Shown here piece after piece: positions 1 to 7,988 of a DNA stretch of 64,000 nt. Where the stretch lies: assembly GCA_035325995.1 (NCBI GenBank), contig DAOKYU010000003.1, positions 248,001 through 312,000 of the forward strand. The letters run 5' to 3'. The notes beneath the pieces were generated by a model, which ran no database searches, was not told the origin of the DNA, and worked only from the letters and a program-made list of their open reading frames with translations. This DNA is from Thermodesulfobacteriota bacterium (GTDB taxonomy: Bacteria; Desulfobacterota_D; UBA1144; Nemesobacterales; UBA2774). A program made the translations under genes and the position numbers. Each line of letters starts with the position of its first letter. Position 1 is the stretch's first letter.

Positions 1-1
1 T

Positions 2-322
2 TCCGGCATACTCGGGCTCGAGATCATTCGGGACGGACGGCCCGAAGGCGGCGACAAGAAAACCTTTCTCGGTAACAAAAACGGCGTCTTTCTCGCCCTG
101 ACGGAGGATAAAAACCGCATCCCGGGCGGGCCGGTCAATCACATCGCCTTTAAGGTAAACGATATCGAGGCTGCGGCAAGAAGGTTAAAAGACGCCGGCA
201 TTTTATTCATAGAAGAGAAAACCGGCCCCGGCGGCGAGGCTATCGCATACCATTTTTTAGACCCCGACGGCCTTGAGCTAGAGATATGCGCTCCTGCACA
301 TAACCAGGTCCCCCAGTACTGA
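2..322 (+). CDS. VOC-family (glyoxalase-fold) protein, 5' end cut off
   Basis: The reading frame is open from the window edge to a TGA at 320-322, giving about 106 C-terminal residues. The end contains NHIAFKV followed by a beta-alpha-beta unit and HFLDPDGLELEI, the typical second half of a vicinal-oxygen-chelate domain; the Glu in LELEI is the usual metal ligand of that half. Members include glyoxalase I, fosfomycin-resistance proteins and ring-cleavage dioxygenases, and the visible half cannot tell these apart. A lone VOC domain protein is most likely. The N-terminal half lies outside the window. Confidence 0.8.
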   Translation, partial: SGILGLEIIRDGRPEGGDKKTFLGNKNGVFLALTEDKNRIPGGPVNHIAFKVNDIEAAARRLKDAGILFIEEKTGPGGEAIAYHFLDPDGLELEICAPAHNQVPQY

Positions 323-499
323 AACCCCCCGGAATTTCTTTTCCGAAAAGCTTTGCAGTATGTACTTAACCCATGTAAAATAATTATTAATCTCGTATCA
401 AACTGCCGACAAATGTCGATTTTAAAGAGAAAGAAAAAGCTCGACGAAAACAAGGCCGAAGCCGAAGGCTATTCGCTGCCCGTAAGGTTCGGTCCGGAA

Positions 500-1636
500 A
501 TGCGCGTCCTCATCATCGGCGGCGGCATAGCGGGGCTCACCCTCGCGGGGCTCCTCCAGCAAAGGGGTTTCAAGCCGCGCGTGGTCGAGCGCATACCCGA
601 ATACGGCAAGGTCGGCTACATCATCGTCCTCTGGCCCTCCGGAGGCCGGGTTCTCAAGGGGCTCGGCTTTTACAGGGACCTTATCGAAACGGGGCTCCCC
701 TTTTCCACTTACAACGTCTGGAACGAAAAGGGCGAGATGCTGAGATCCTACTCCGTCGACGAAGTATCCGAAAAATACGGGCCTATGATAAGCATATACA
801 GGTCCGAGCTCATAAGCATCCTCAGAAAGAACATAAACCCCGAAAGCCTCACGATGGGCGTAACGGTCGAGAAGATTCACCAGACGCCCGACGAAGCCAT
901 AGTCACGTTCAGCGACGGGACCGAAGAGTCCTTCGACCTCGTCGTCGGCTGCGACGGCGTCCGCTCCAAAACGAGGGGCCTCGTGTTCGGCGACGTCCCC
1001 CTTTCCTACAGCGGCATGAGGGGCTGGAGCTTCTGGCTCAAATCCGGTATCTCCAAATCGGCCCAGATAGCCGAATACTGGGGCACGGGCAAGTTCCTCG
1101 GGATATGGCCGACCCGGAACAGGCTTTCCGTGTTCACCTGTATACGGAGCCCCAGGGGTACGCCCGAAACCGTCGAAAACCGCCTCGATCATATAAGGCA
1201 GCACTTCAGCGACTTCGGCGGCATAGTTCCCGAGGTCCTCGCCGGGCTCGAAGACCCGGGGGACATATTCCACGACGAGTACTGCGATCTCAGGATGGAC
1301 GAATGGTACAAGGGCCGCGTCGTCCTCGTAGGCGATTCAGCCCACGCCGTCCTTCCCACGGCCGGCGGAGGCGTGTCGATGGCCATAGAATCGGCTGCGG
1401 TGCTCGCGGACGAGCTCTCGCGGGCCGACTCGAAATACATCTCACAGGCGCTCGAAGCCTACGTCGTAAGGCGGCGTCCCCGCGTCAACAAGGTGCAGGA
1501 CCAGTCCCGCATGATGGGCAGGGTCGCCTTCGCCGACAGCCGCGCCGTATCCGTCCTGAGGAACCTCGTAATGCGTTTTTACTCCAGCCGGCTCCACCTC
1601 AAATACTGGGACGATCTCCTTAAAGAACCCATATAA
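500..1636 (+). CDS. FAD-dependent aromatic-ring monooxygenase-like protein (UbiH/PHBH fold)
   Basis: This is a flavin monooxygenase of the p-hydroxybenzoate hydroxylase fold, about 378 residues from the start chosen here. The dinucleotide-binding motif GGGIAGLTLAG begins six residues after the Met at 500. The DG motif (VVGCDGVRSKTR) is in the middle, and the FAD-binding GD motif (VVLVGDSAHAVLPTAGGG) is near 1321-1370. The family hydroxylates aromatic or polyketide substrates using NAD(P)H and oxygen. The frame is open from ATGs at 353 and 413, but the extra residues are low-complexity and precede the Rossmann strand, so 500 fits the family best; no start has a strong ribosome-binding site. 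The substrate cannot be inferred from context. Confidence 0.75.
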   Translation: MRVLIIGGGIAGLTLAGLLQQRGFKPRVVERIPEYGKVGYIIVLWPSGGRVLKGLGFYRDLIETGLPFSTYNVWNEKGEMLRSYSVDEVSEKYGPMISIYRSELISILRKNINPESLTMGVTVEKIHQTPDEAIVTFSDGTEESFDLVVGCDGVRSKTRGLVFGDVPLSYSGMRGWSFWLKSGISKSAQIAEYWGTGKFLGIWPTRNRLSVFTCIRSPRGTPETVENRLDHIRQHFSDFGGIVPEVLAGLEDPGDIFHDEYCDLRMDEWYKGRVVLVGDSAHAVLPTAGGGVSMAIESAAVLADELSRADSKYISQALEAYVVRRRPRVNKVQDQSRMMGRVAFADSRAVSVLRNLVMRFYSSRLHLKYWDDLLKEPI

Positions 1637-1859
1637 ACGACCGCCTTTTTCTTCCTTACTCTGTCCGTCGCTATCCGGAAACGCAGAAAATAATTCATCA
1701 GTTATAATTTCTAGTGGCGTTCAGGTTTCAATGAGTATACTTTTAATCCATACGCGCAGAGGGCACGAAGGCGCGTCTTCCTCGAACATTATGAGCGGCG
1801 CGGTGCGTGCTCCTGACTATTTTCAATCATCGAATATGAAAACCGGAGGTATTCAGGCC

Positions 1860-3293
1860 ATGTCAAGGCTGGCAAAAATATTCGTTTTATCTCTCGTCGT
1901 TTCTTTAATCTCCCTGGGCCAGGTCATGCAGGCCGGCGCGCAGGAGGTAGGGGGATACAATTCGCTTTCACCGCTCGTCAAAAAGCTCAGCCCTTCCGTA
2001 GTCAACATCAGCACGACGAATGTCTCCAAGGGAAGGACCTTCTCCTACGAATCTCCTTTCAAGGACCGGGAGAACGATCCCTTCAACGAATTCTTCGATA
2101 AATTCTTCGGCCAGCAGCCTGAAAGAGAATTCAGGGGGAGGGGGCTCGGATCGGGATTCATATTCAGCGAGGACGGATACATCGTCACGAACAACCACGT
2201 CGTCGAAAAGGCGACCGACATAAAGGTGATACTCCAGAACGGCGATATATACAGCGCGGAGATCATAGGGACCGACCCGAAAACGGACCTCGCCCTCCTC
2301 AAGATAGAGCCCAAGGAAAAGCTCCCCGCGGTCAGGTTCGGCAACTCCGACAGCCTGGAAATAGGCGACTGGGTGCTCGCGATCGGTAACCCGTTCGGGC
2401 TCGGGCATACGGTCACCGCGGGAATAATAAGCGCCAAGGGCAGGTCTCTCGGCCTCGGCTCCTACGACGACTTCATACAGACCGACGCCGCCATTAACCC
2501 GGGCAACAGCGGCGGCCCTCTCTTTAACTTCGGCGGCGAGCTCGTGGGCGTGAACACCGCGATCATAGCGGGCGGCCAGGGCATAGGATTCGCCATACCC
2601 GTCAACATGGCCAAGGACGTCGTCGCCCAGCTCCGGAGCAACGGCAAGGTGGTCAGGGGCTGGATAGGTGTCTACGTTCAGGAAGTGACCCCCGATATCG
2701 CGGACAGCATGAAGCTAAAGGATCATAAAGGCGCCCTCGTTGCGGACGTAGCGCCGGACGGCCCCGCGGACAAGGCCGGGCTTAAAAGGGGCGACATCAT
2801 AGTCGAGTTCGACGGCGCCAGCATCGAAAACATGCCCGAGCTGCCGAAGTCGGTCGCGGCCAATCCCCCGGGAACGAAATCCGAGATGAAGGTAATCAGA
2901 AACGGTCAGGTAAAGACCCTTAATGTCGAGCTCGGGCAGCTCCCCGAAGAAGTGGCCCAGGAGTCGAGAAGAGTAAAGGGCAAGGCTGTCGAGCAGGACC
3001 TCGGCCTCGTAGTCCAGGAGATAACCCCCGAGGTGCAGAGCACATTCGGCACCGGGAGGTCCGAGGGCGTCGTGATTACGAACGTCCAGCCCGGGAGCAT
3101 AGCGGCCAATTCGGGTCTTGCGCCGGGCGACGTCATTTTAGAAATAAACAAGAAGCAAATCACGAACCTCGACAATTACGGCAAGTCCATGGATTCCGCG
3201 GCGCCCGGTCAGAACATCCTCTTCTTGGTTCAGAGGGGCTCGAACACCATATACGTCGCCTTAAAGCCGGGGGCGCATAATGACAAGGGCTGA
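1860..3293 (+). CDS. degP: HtrA/DegP-type periplasmic serine protease with two PDZ domains
   Basis: Envelope quality-control protease/chaperone, 477 residues. The start at 1860 is set by GGAGG at 1845-1849 and gives a clean signal peptide (MSRLAKIF, hydrophobic core, then AGAQ). The trypsin-like domain carries the triad: His113 in TNNHVVEK, Asp143 in TDLALLKI and Ser217 in GNSGGPLF. Two PDZ domains follow, one around residues 270-360 and one around 380-470. Length and domain order match DegP/DegQ/MucD. An upstream ATG at 1731 in the same frame has no family support. The 3' end overlaps the RidA gene by 14 bases, so the two are probably co-translated. The symbol is family-level; DegQ or MucD is equally possible. 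Confidence 0.92.
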   Translation: MSRLAKIFVLSLVVSLISLGQVMQAGAQEVGGYNSLSPLVKKLSPSVVNISTTNVSKGRTFSYESPFKDRENDPFNEFFDKFFGQQPEREFRGRGLGSGFIFSEDGYIVTNNHVVEKATDIKVILQNGDIYSAEIIGTDPKTDLALLKIEPKEKLPAVRFGNSDSLEIGDWVLAIGNPFGLGHTVTAGIISAKGRSLGLGSYDDFIQTDAAINPGNSGGPLFNFGGELVGVNTAIIAGGQGIGFAIPVNMAKDVVAQLRSNGKVVRGWIGVYVQEVTPDIADSMKLKDHKGALVADVAPDGPADKAGLKRGDIIVEFDGASIENMPELPKSVAANPPGTKSEMKVIRNGQVKTLNVELGQLPEEVAQESRRVKGKAVEQDLGLVVQEITPEVQSTFGTGRSEGVVITNVQPGSIAANSGLAPGDVILEINKKQITNLDNYGKSMDSAAPGQNILFLVQRGSNTIYVALKPGAHNDKG

Positions 3294-3738
3294 CAGGTTA
3301 AAGGAGCTCGGCATAGATATACCGGACATAGCGTCGCCGCTCGGCTCCTACAAGCCCGCGTCGGTAACGGGCAGCCTCCTCTTCGTGTCCGGCCAGCTCC
3401 CGCTCTCGGGCGGGAAGCCGCTTTTCGAGGGTAAAGTCGGGGCGGACGTCTCTCCGGAAGACGCCGCCCGCGCAGCGAGGCAGTCGGCGATAAACGTCCT
3501 CGCCGTGCTGAAAAAGGAGCTCGGCACGCTCGACAACGTAAAGAAAATTGTGAAGGTCACGGGCTACGTCGCGAGCGCGCCCGGCTTTACGGGGCAGGCA
3601 GGCGTTCTTAACGGTGCGTCCGACCTCTTCTTCGACGTGTTCGGCGAGGAAGGCCGCCACGCGCGCGCAGCCGTAGGGGTCTCCGAGCTTCCGTTAAACG
3701 CCCCGGTCGAGGTAGAAATCGTGGCCGAGATAATATAA
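3280..3738 (+). CDS. RidA/YjgF-family protein
   Basis: A 152-residue member of the YjgF/YER057c/UK114 family, whose RidA branch deaminates reactive enamine/imine intermediates. The N-terminal part reads LFVSGQLPL and the C-terminal part ends in LPLNAPVEVEIVAEII, as in the longer (about 150 aa) YjgF-like subfamily. The catalytic Arg that classical RidA carries near its C-terminus is not evident; the equivalent segment reads ARAAVGVSELPL. It may therefore be a non-RidA subfamily member. The ATG lies inside the end of the htrA gene in another frame, which suggests translational coupling. Confidence 0.8.
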   Translation: MTRADRLKELGIDIPDIASPLGSYKPASVTGSLLFVSGQLPLSGGKPLFEGKVGADVSPEDAARAARQSAINVLAVLKKELGTLDNVKKIVKVTGYVASAPGFTGQAGVLNGASDLFFDVFGEEGRHARAAVGVSELPLNAPVEVEIVAEII

Positions 3739-3779
3739 CGCCCGGACAGGCGATGCTTTCCGGTAAACTAATCCTTCCA

Positions 3780-4556
3780 ATGTCCCGGCTCACAGTTTGC
3801 CTCTATACGGATCACCCGTCGGAAGCGCTCGACGCGGATGCCGTGGCCGCCTCGCTCGAGGAATACGGCGTCCGTACCGAAAACCGCGGAAACCTCCTCG
3901 AATACCTCCGGGCGGGGGACGAATCCCTCGACGAAATAGCCCATAGGCTCGCCTCCGCCAGGGTTTCGGGCATAGAATCCCCCCTCGACGAAGTCCATCC
4001 GGCGGGCTCCACGGAAGCCGCGTTCGAGGGGAGAATGCTCTTGGGCGAGGGGAAGGGCAGGGGCGTTCTTTACGACGGGCTCTGGGTCCAGAGGGCGCTC
4101 CGGAAGCTCGTTTTCGATTCACTGCCCGAAGAATCCGGCCCGGGATTCCTCCACCTTATATTCACAGGCCGCCTCTTGGGGACGTTCGAAGGAAGGCGCT
4201 ACCACGCCCGCGTCGTCCTTCTCGGAAGCCCCGCTATAATCTCCACGTCCGGCCTTGTAGAGGCCCCCGCGCGGCCGCGCGAATACTACTTCATAAAGGG
4301 CGGGCTTATAACGAGCGGGCGAGACACCCGCGAGCTCGACGAGATGTACAGGGGGAGGTTCATCGACTACGACGACCCGAAGACGACCTCCGCAATCACT
4401 TCATACGCCCTTCAGGCACTTTTCTACGAGCTCTCCGGCGAGGCTTTCTGCGACGACCCTTCGTGCTGCCTCTTTAACTCGCACTGGCAGGAAGACGTGC
4501 TCAAGGTCCAGTACGAGGGAAAGCCCTGCGCCCGCTGCCTCGAAATTCTCGGATAA
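3780..4556 (+). CDS. Archaemetzincin-like (DUF6775-type) protein lacking the zinc protease motif
   Basis: A 258-residue protein whose C-terminus carries the Cys pattern of archaemetzincins: CDDPSCC from Cys224, then CARCLEIL. In true archaemetzincins the segment just before the first Cys is HExxHxxGxxH. Here it reads ALFYELSGEAF, and neither the histidines nor the catalytic Glu in its proper place is present. I read it as a member of the putative-metallopeptidase group annotated DUF6775, probably not a classical protease. An in-frame ATG at 3753 would add nine residues; neither start has a good ribosome-binding site. It lies close behind RidA on the same strand. Confidence 0.6.
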   Translation: MSRLTVCLYTDHPSEALDADAVAASLEEYGVRTENRGNLLEYLRAGDESLDEIAHRLASARVSGIESPLDEVHPAGSTEAAFEGRMLLGEGKGRGVLYDGLWVQRALRKLVFDSLPEESGPGFLHLIFTGRLLGTFEGRRYHARVVLLGSPAIISTSGLVEAPARPREYYFIKGGLITSGRDTRELDEMYRGRFIDYDDPKTTSAITSYALQALFYELSGEAFCDDPSCCLFNSHWQEDVLKVQYEGKPCARCLEILG

Positions 4557-4589
4557 ATCGACTGGAATAAAACGGGAAGGAAAAAGAAA

Positions 4590-4615
4590 GGGGAAAGGCC
4601 GGCGGCCTCCCCCCC
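4590..4615. terminator. Probable bidirectional intrinsic terminator between convergent genes
   Basis: An interrupted GC hairpin, with GGGG...AGGCC pairing to GGCCT...CCCC. On the minus strand a T-rich run (TTTCTTTTTCC) follows it, which suits termination of the Thi4 gene. The plus-strand side is also followed by a T-rich stretch (4617-4634). Confidence 0.55.
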
Positions 4616-4646
4616 TATGATTTTCTGTTTTATTAATGAATCGGGC

Positions 4647-5462
4647 TCAGGCCCTTGCCTGCTCCTGCTTTTCTAAAATGTCGATCGCGACCTTGGCGGC
4701 CTTTTTGCCCGAAAGGAGCATTCCGCCGAACGTCGGCCCCATCCTCGGAAGCCCGTATACGCTGTTTACGGACATGCCGCAGGCTATGAGCCCCGGGTGT
4801 ACCTCGCCTGTGTACTCGACGAGCGCCTCTTCCGATTTTTCCACCCACATCGAGCCGTGTCCCGGGAGCTTCTTGTAAAGCCCCTGCTGCGAGAGCCTCG
4901 AAACGCAGTATGCGTCGTGCCCCGTGGCGTCGATTACGAGCTTCGACTCTATCGCGATCGGGTCGAGGCAGGTGATTTCCTTGGGCATGTTGGCGATAGG
5001 CGTCCAGTTTATGACTATGCCGGCCACCCTGCCGTTCTCCCTGTATACGAGGTCGTCGAACATGGTCATGTTCCTTATTCTCGCCCCCGCCTCGCAGGTC
5101 ATCGCGATGAGCTTAGAGCACGCGTAAGGCCCGTCGGCTACGTAGAGCCCCTTTTCGACCTCTTCGTAAGGGACTTCTATCTCGTCGAGCACCTCGTTCC
5201 CGGGCTCCCTCACCGTGACTTTGTTCATGAGATAACCGCCTATCCAGAAACCGCCCCCGAGATAGTTCATCCTCTCCACGAGGAGGACCTTGTATTTCTG
5301 CTTGGCTATGTCCTTTGCAGCCACGAGACCGCTCGGCCCCGCCCCCACGACTATCACGTCGCTGGTAATATATTCGTTGAATTCATTGGCAAAGCCTTCT
5401 ACTATGGCCTTTGTGACTTCCTTTTCCCCTACCGGTGCGAACTTCACCTTAAAATCGGACAT
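4647..5462 (-). CDS. thi4: Thi4-type thiazole synthase, Cys (suicide-type) variant
   Basis: Makes the adenylated thiazole precursor of thiamin from NAD and glycine. The 271-residue protein has the FAD/NAD-type Rossmann motif VVGAGPSGLVAAKD (about 38-51), the ERMNYLGGGFWIGG segment, and VIDATGHDAYC. The active-site stretch is EITCLDP with Cys165. In yeast THI4 the equivalent Cys donates its sulfur once per protein, whereas archaeal sulfide-using enzymes carry His at this position. This copy therefore looks like the single-turnover type. The start is supported by GGGAGG ahead of the ATG. I see no TPP riboswitch upstream. thiE lies elsewhere in this window (57388-58041). Confidence 0.88.
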   Translation of the reverse strand: MSDFKVKFAPVGEKEVTKAIVEGFANEFNEYITSDVIVVGAGPSGLVAAKDIAKQKYKVLLVERMNYLGGGFWIGGYLMNKVTVREPGNEVLDEIEVPYEEVEKGLYVADGPYACSKLIAMTCEAGARIRNMTMFDDLVYRENGRVAGIVINWTPIANMPKEITCLDPIAIESKLVIDATGHDAYCVSRLSQQGLYKKLPGHGSMWVEKSEEALVEYTGEVHPGLIACGMSVNSVYGLPRMGPTFGGMLLSGKKAAKVAIDILEKQEQARA

Positions 5463-5683
5463 GAAATTATCTACCTCCCTGAATATTGCGGTCTTTGGTT
5501 TAACCCGTTTACTCTATCACAGAATGGATTGGGGTCAATAGAAACTATTATACACGATATGGCCCCGTATATACCTACGCGGGCCCCTTCGGCCCGGCTT
5601 GTCTGTGGCGGCGCGGGCAATTATAGGTTATCTTACAATCTGCCCGTGGCGGCGACATTCAGAAACTTACGGAGGTAACATAC

Positions 5684-6436
5684 ATGCTTCGTCGTGCAAG
5701 CTTTTTCCTTTTTTTCCTGGCGGTGATGTGCGCCCTTGGCGCTCTCTCCGAAAGGGCCTACTCGGGGCTCGTCATGCAGCAGGTCGTCTACGAGGAAGGC
5801 TCCCCCTCGAAACAGCAGGTGACGCTCTACATACAGGACAACAAGCTGAAACAGGTCGAAAATGCCGGCCAGTTCTCCCCCGCGGTCATATTCGACCTCA
5901 ACTCCGGAAACATTATATTCGTAAACGACGAGAAGAAGCTCTACATAACCCTCAACAGGGATGAATACCTGAAATACATCGAATCCTTCATGTCCGAAAA
6001 CAAGAACGCGCCCCAGGAAAAAAGGGACGTCAAGCTGAAGAAGACGGACGAAACCGGGAGCTTCGCCGGCTACTCCTCGAAGAAGCTCGAGATATACGAC
6101 AACGGCAAGCTGCAGACGGAATACTGGGTCAGCAAGGAGCCCGGGTTTTCCGAAGAAATAGACCTCGACAAGATGTCCAAGCTGATGAACGAGGTAAAGA
6201 AGATAAGCCAGAACATCGGCGGCTCAGCGTCCATTTCCGACAACGAATACAAGGTAATTCAGGAAATCTACGAGGAAGGCTATCCGATGAAAACAGTGTA
6301 CTACGCCCCGGACGGCAAGGGCTCGGTCACGGAAGAGATAATCTCCGTTAAAAAAGAAGACATACCCGCCGCGGAGTTCCTTCCGCCGGCCGGCTACGAG
6401 AAGATCACCTACCAGGACATACTGAATCAGCAGTAA
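5684..6436 (+). CDS. Secreted DUF4412-type protein
   Basis: A 250-residue exported protein with a signal peptide (MLRRASFFLFFLAVM, cleavage after about residue 27). A beta-rich domain follows with regularly spaced strands (VTLYIQDNKLKQVE, IFDLNSGNIIFVNDEKKLYI, SKKLEIYDNGKLQTEYWVSKEPG). This pattern is typical of DUF4412 proteins, which resemble LolA-like periplasmic lipoprotein carriers. GGAGG precedes the ATG. No catalytic residues are evident. The function is not known; a role in the periplasm is inferred from the signal peptide only. Confidence 0.65.
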   Translation: MLRRASFFLFFLAVMCALGALSERAYSGLVMQQVVYEEGSPSKQQVTLYIQDNKLKQVENAGQFSPAVIFDLNSGNIIFVNDEKKLYITLNRDEYLKYIESFMSENKNAPQEKRDVKLKKTDETGSFAGYSSKKLEIYDNGKLQTEYWVSKEPGFSEEIDLDKMSKLMNEVKKISQNIGGSASISDNEYKVIQEIYEEGYPMKTVYYAPDGKGSVTEEIISVKKEDIPAAEFLPPAGYEKITYQDILNQQ

Positions 6437-6468
6437 CTTATTCGCAAGGCTGTATATAGAGAGGAGAG

Positions 6469-6498
6469 CGCATAAGCCCGTAGACCCGGGCTTATGCG
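6469..6498. terminator. Perfect 12-bp inverted repeat between convergent genes
   Basis: CGCATAAGCCCG at 6469-6480 is repeated in inverse at 6487-6498 with a six-base loop. It separates the DUF4412 gene (plus) from rplI (minus). No T-run follows on either strand, so it may be a transcript-end or stability hairpin rather than a classical terminator. Confidence 0.5.
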
Positions 6499-6520
6499 TG
6501 TTATGTGTGCCGGGTTTATC

Positions 6521-6967
6521 TTAGCTTTCTTCCACCACTTCGACGGTGACTGTAGCCGTCACTTCGTGATAGATCTTTACAGGTACTTCGTGGGTGCCGA
6601 GCGCCTTTATCGGGTTTTCGAGCTCGATCTGCTTCCTCGATATCTCGAACCCCTTTTCCTTGAGCGCGTCGGATATGCCCTGTGACGTAACCGAGCCGAA
6701 TATCTTCTCTTCCTCGCCGACCTTGACGGCTATGGTCAGCTTCGTCCCCTCGAGCCTGGCCGCGTGCGCCTCGGCGTCCGCCTTTGCCTTGTCCTCTTTC
6801 TTCCTGAGCGACGCGCTCTTCTGCTCCCACGCCTTTATGTTCCCGGGAGTGGCCTTTACGGCCAGCTTCTTCGGGATGAGGAAGTTGGCGGCAAGCCCGT
6901 TCTTCACGTCCAGCAGCTCACCCCTCTTGCCTATCGATTCAACATCGGAAATCAGTATGACTTTCAT
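6521..6967 (-). CDS. rplI: 50S ribosomal protein bL9
   Basis: Binds 23S rRNA at the base of the L1 stalk region and spans two domains joined by a long helix. The 148-residue protein starts MKVILISDVESIGKRGELLDVKNGLAANFLIPKK-like (given in part), the classic L9 N-domain, followed by a charged helix (KKEDKAKADAEAHA) and the C-domain (FGSVTSQGISDALKEKG). Length is normal. GGAGG precedes the start. It is the last gene of the rpsF-rpsR-rplI group on this strand. Confidence 0.97.
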   Translation of the reverse strand: MKVILISDVESIGKRGELLDVKNGLAANFLIPKKLAVKATPGNIKAWEQKSASLRKKEDKAKADAEAHAARLEGTKLTIAVKVGEEEKIFGSVTSQGISDALKEKGFEISRKQIELENPIKALGTHEVPVKIYHEVTATVTVEVVEES

Positions 6968-7031
6968 CTTTGCCTGAACCTCCAGAATTTTTATGCGTTA
7001 ACGTCTGTGCGCGGAAATCCGCCATCGCCGC

Positions 7032-7268
7032 TCAGTGAAGCACGGTGTAGGGGAGAAGCGCCATGAATCGCGCCCTCTTTATTTCCGTTGCGAGCTGCCT
7101 CTGGCAGCGCGCACAGAGCCCGGAGTTTCTCTTGGGAACTATCTTCTTCCTGTCGGTTATGTACCTCGACAGTGTGTCGATGTTCTTGTAGTTCATCTCT
7201 AACGATTCGGTGCAGAACCTGCACACCTTCTTTCTTGCGAAATACTTTCTGTCTCTCGGTGATTCCAT
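7032..7268 (-). CDS. rpsR: 30S ribosomal protein bS18
   Basis: A 78-residue small-subunit protein that sits beside bS6 on the platform. It has KVCRFCTESLEMNYKNID near the start, with a CxxC pair and a later CARCQRQLA, a zinc-binding-type (C+) bS18. Its ATG at 7268 overlaps the rpsF stop by one base (TAATG), which implies translational coupling with its binding partner. A 64-base spacer separates it from rplI. Confidence 0.96.
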   Translation of the reverse strand: MESPRDRKYFARKKVCRFCTESLEMNYKNIDTLSRYITDRKKIVPKRNSGLCARCQRQLATEIKRARFMALLPYTVLH

Positions 7269-7801
7269 TAGTTGGCTCCTCCTTCCGTGGGTTCGGCCGT
7301 CGCCGGCTCGCTCTCTGCCTTGGTCTCCTGCTCGGGCTCAGGTGCAGCTTCAGGTGCAGCTTCGGGTGCGGCCTCGGGTGCGGCCTCGGGTGCGGCCTCA
7401 GGTGCGGCCTCAGGTGCGGCCTCGGCCGGCGCCGCCTCCGGCGTGCTGCTCTCTTCCGCCGCCTTATTCTCCTGTGCGGCCTTTTCCTTGTTGGCCGCCG
7501 CTTCCGTTATGGATACTGTCATGAACCTGAGGACGTCGGTGTTATAAAAACGGAGATGTCTTTCGAGCTCGGCTACGGCGCCGGGGAGCGATTTGAAGAT
7601 AATTATGTAATACGTCCCCCGGTTATAGTCCTGTATCTCGTATGCGAGCTCCCTCTGCGCCCACTTGTCGAACCTTATTATCTCTCCCTCATGGGCCGCG
7701 AGGGCGTCGCGGAGCCTCTGCTCTATCTTGGCGAGGTCCTCTTCCTTGATGTCGGGCCTGATAATGTATAAAGTCTCGTAATACCTCGGCTTTACAGCCA
7801 T
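7268..7801 (-). CDS. rpsF: 30S ribosomal protein bS6 with a long Glu-Ala-Ala-Pro repeat tail
   Basis: The first ~100 residues are a normal bS6 fold (RYYETLYIIRPDIKEEDL, FDKWAQRELAYEIQDYNRGTYYI, LRFYNTDVLRFMTV). The remaining ~75 residues are an acidic, Ala/Pro-rich tail with tandem EAAP units encoded by near-identical 12-base repeats at 7341-7424. Typical bS6 proteins have 95-135 residues, so this one, at 177, is extended. The tail is probably disordered, comparable in kind to the Glu tail added by RimK in enterobacteria but encoded in the gene. GGAGG precedes the start. Confidence 0.95.
   Translation of the reverse strand: MAVKPRYYETLYIIRPDIKEEDLAKIEQRLRDALAAHEGEIIRFDKWAQRELAYEIQDYNRGTYYIIIFKSLPGAVAELERHLRFYNTDVLRFMTVSITEAAANKEKAAQENKAAEESSTPEAAPAEAAPEAAPEAAPEAAPEAAPEAAPEAAPEPEQETKAESEPATAEPTEGGAN
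7341..7424. repeat. Seven tandem 12-bp units inside rpsF
   Basis: Units of GGTGC(A/G)GC(T/C)TC(A/G) repeat seven times without interruption and encode the EAAP tail of bS6. The units differ only at third-base or transition positions. Such an array can expand or contract by slippage in steps of four residues. Confidence 0.9.
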
Positions 7802-7951
7802 AGCTTAAAACCTCCTGTCCTGGTCTTTGGGGCCCCGCCCGAAATCGGCGGAGCGACAGATAAAACCTAATCCGGACTATTCTACCCGGAAATATCGATT
7901 TGTGAATACTTGGAATACTTGTGGAAAGAAGCCGGTGGGTGGAAAAAGGAA

Positions 7952-7980
7952 GGGCGGGAGTCCTTCACGGCCTCCCGCCC
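7952..7980 (-). terminator. Terminator hairpin after the pyrophosphatase gene
   Basis: GGGCGGGAG at 7952-7960 pairs with CTCCCGCCC at 7972-7980, just beyond the hppA stop. The minus-strand transcript would continue TTCCTTTTTCC. The plus-strand side is followed by GG and eight Ts, so the element could act in both directions. It separates hppA from rpsF-rpsR-rplI. Confidence 0.65.
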
Positions 7981-7988
7981 GGTTTTTT

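Noticed and set aside
5463..5683. TPP riboswitch before thi4
   Set aside because: The conserved CTGAGA core is not found on the minus strand; the same is true before thiE (58042-58243).
7341..7424. CRISPR-like array
   Set aside because: The 12-bp units are contiguous without spacers and are in frame in rpsF.
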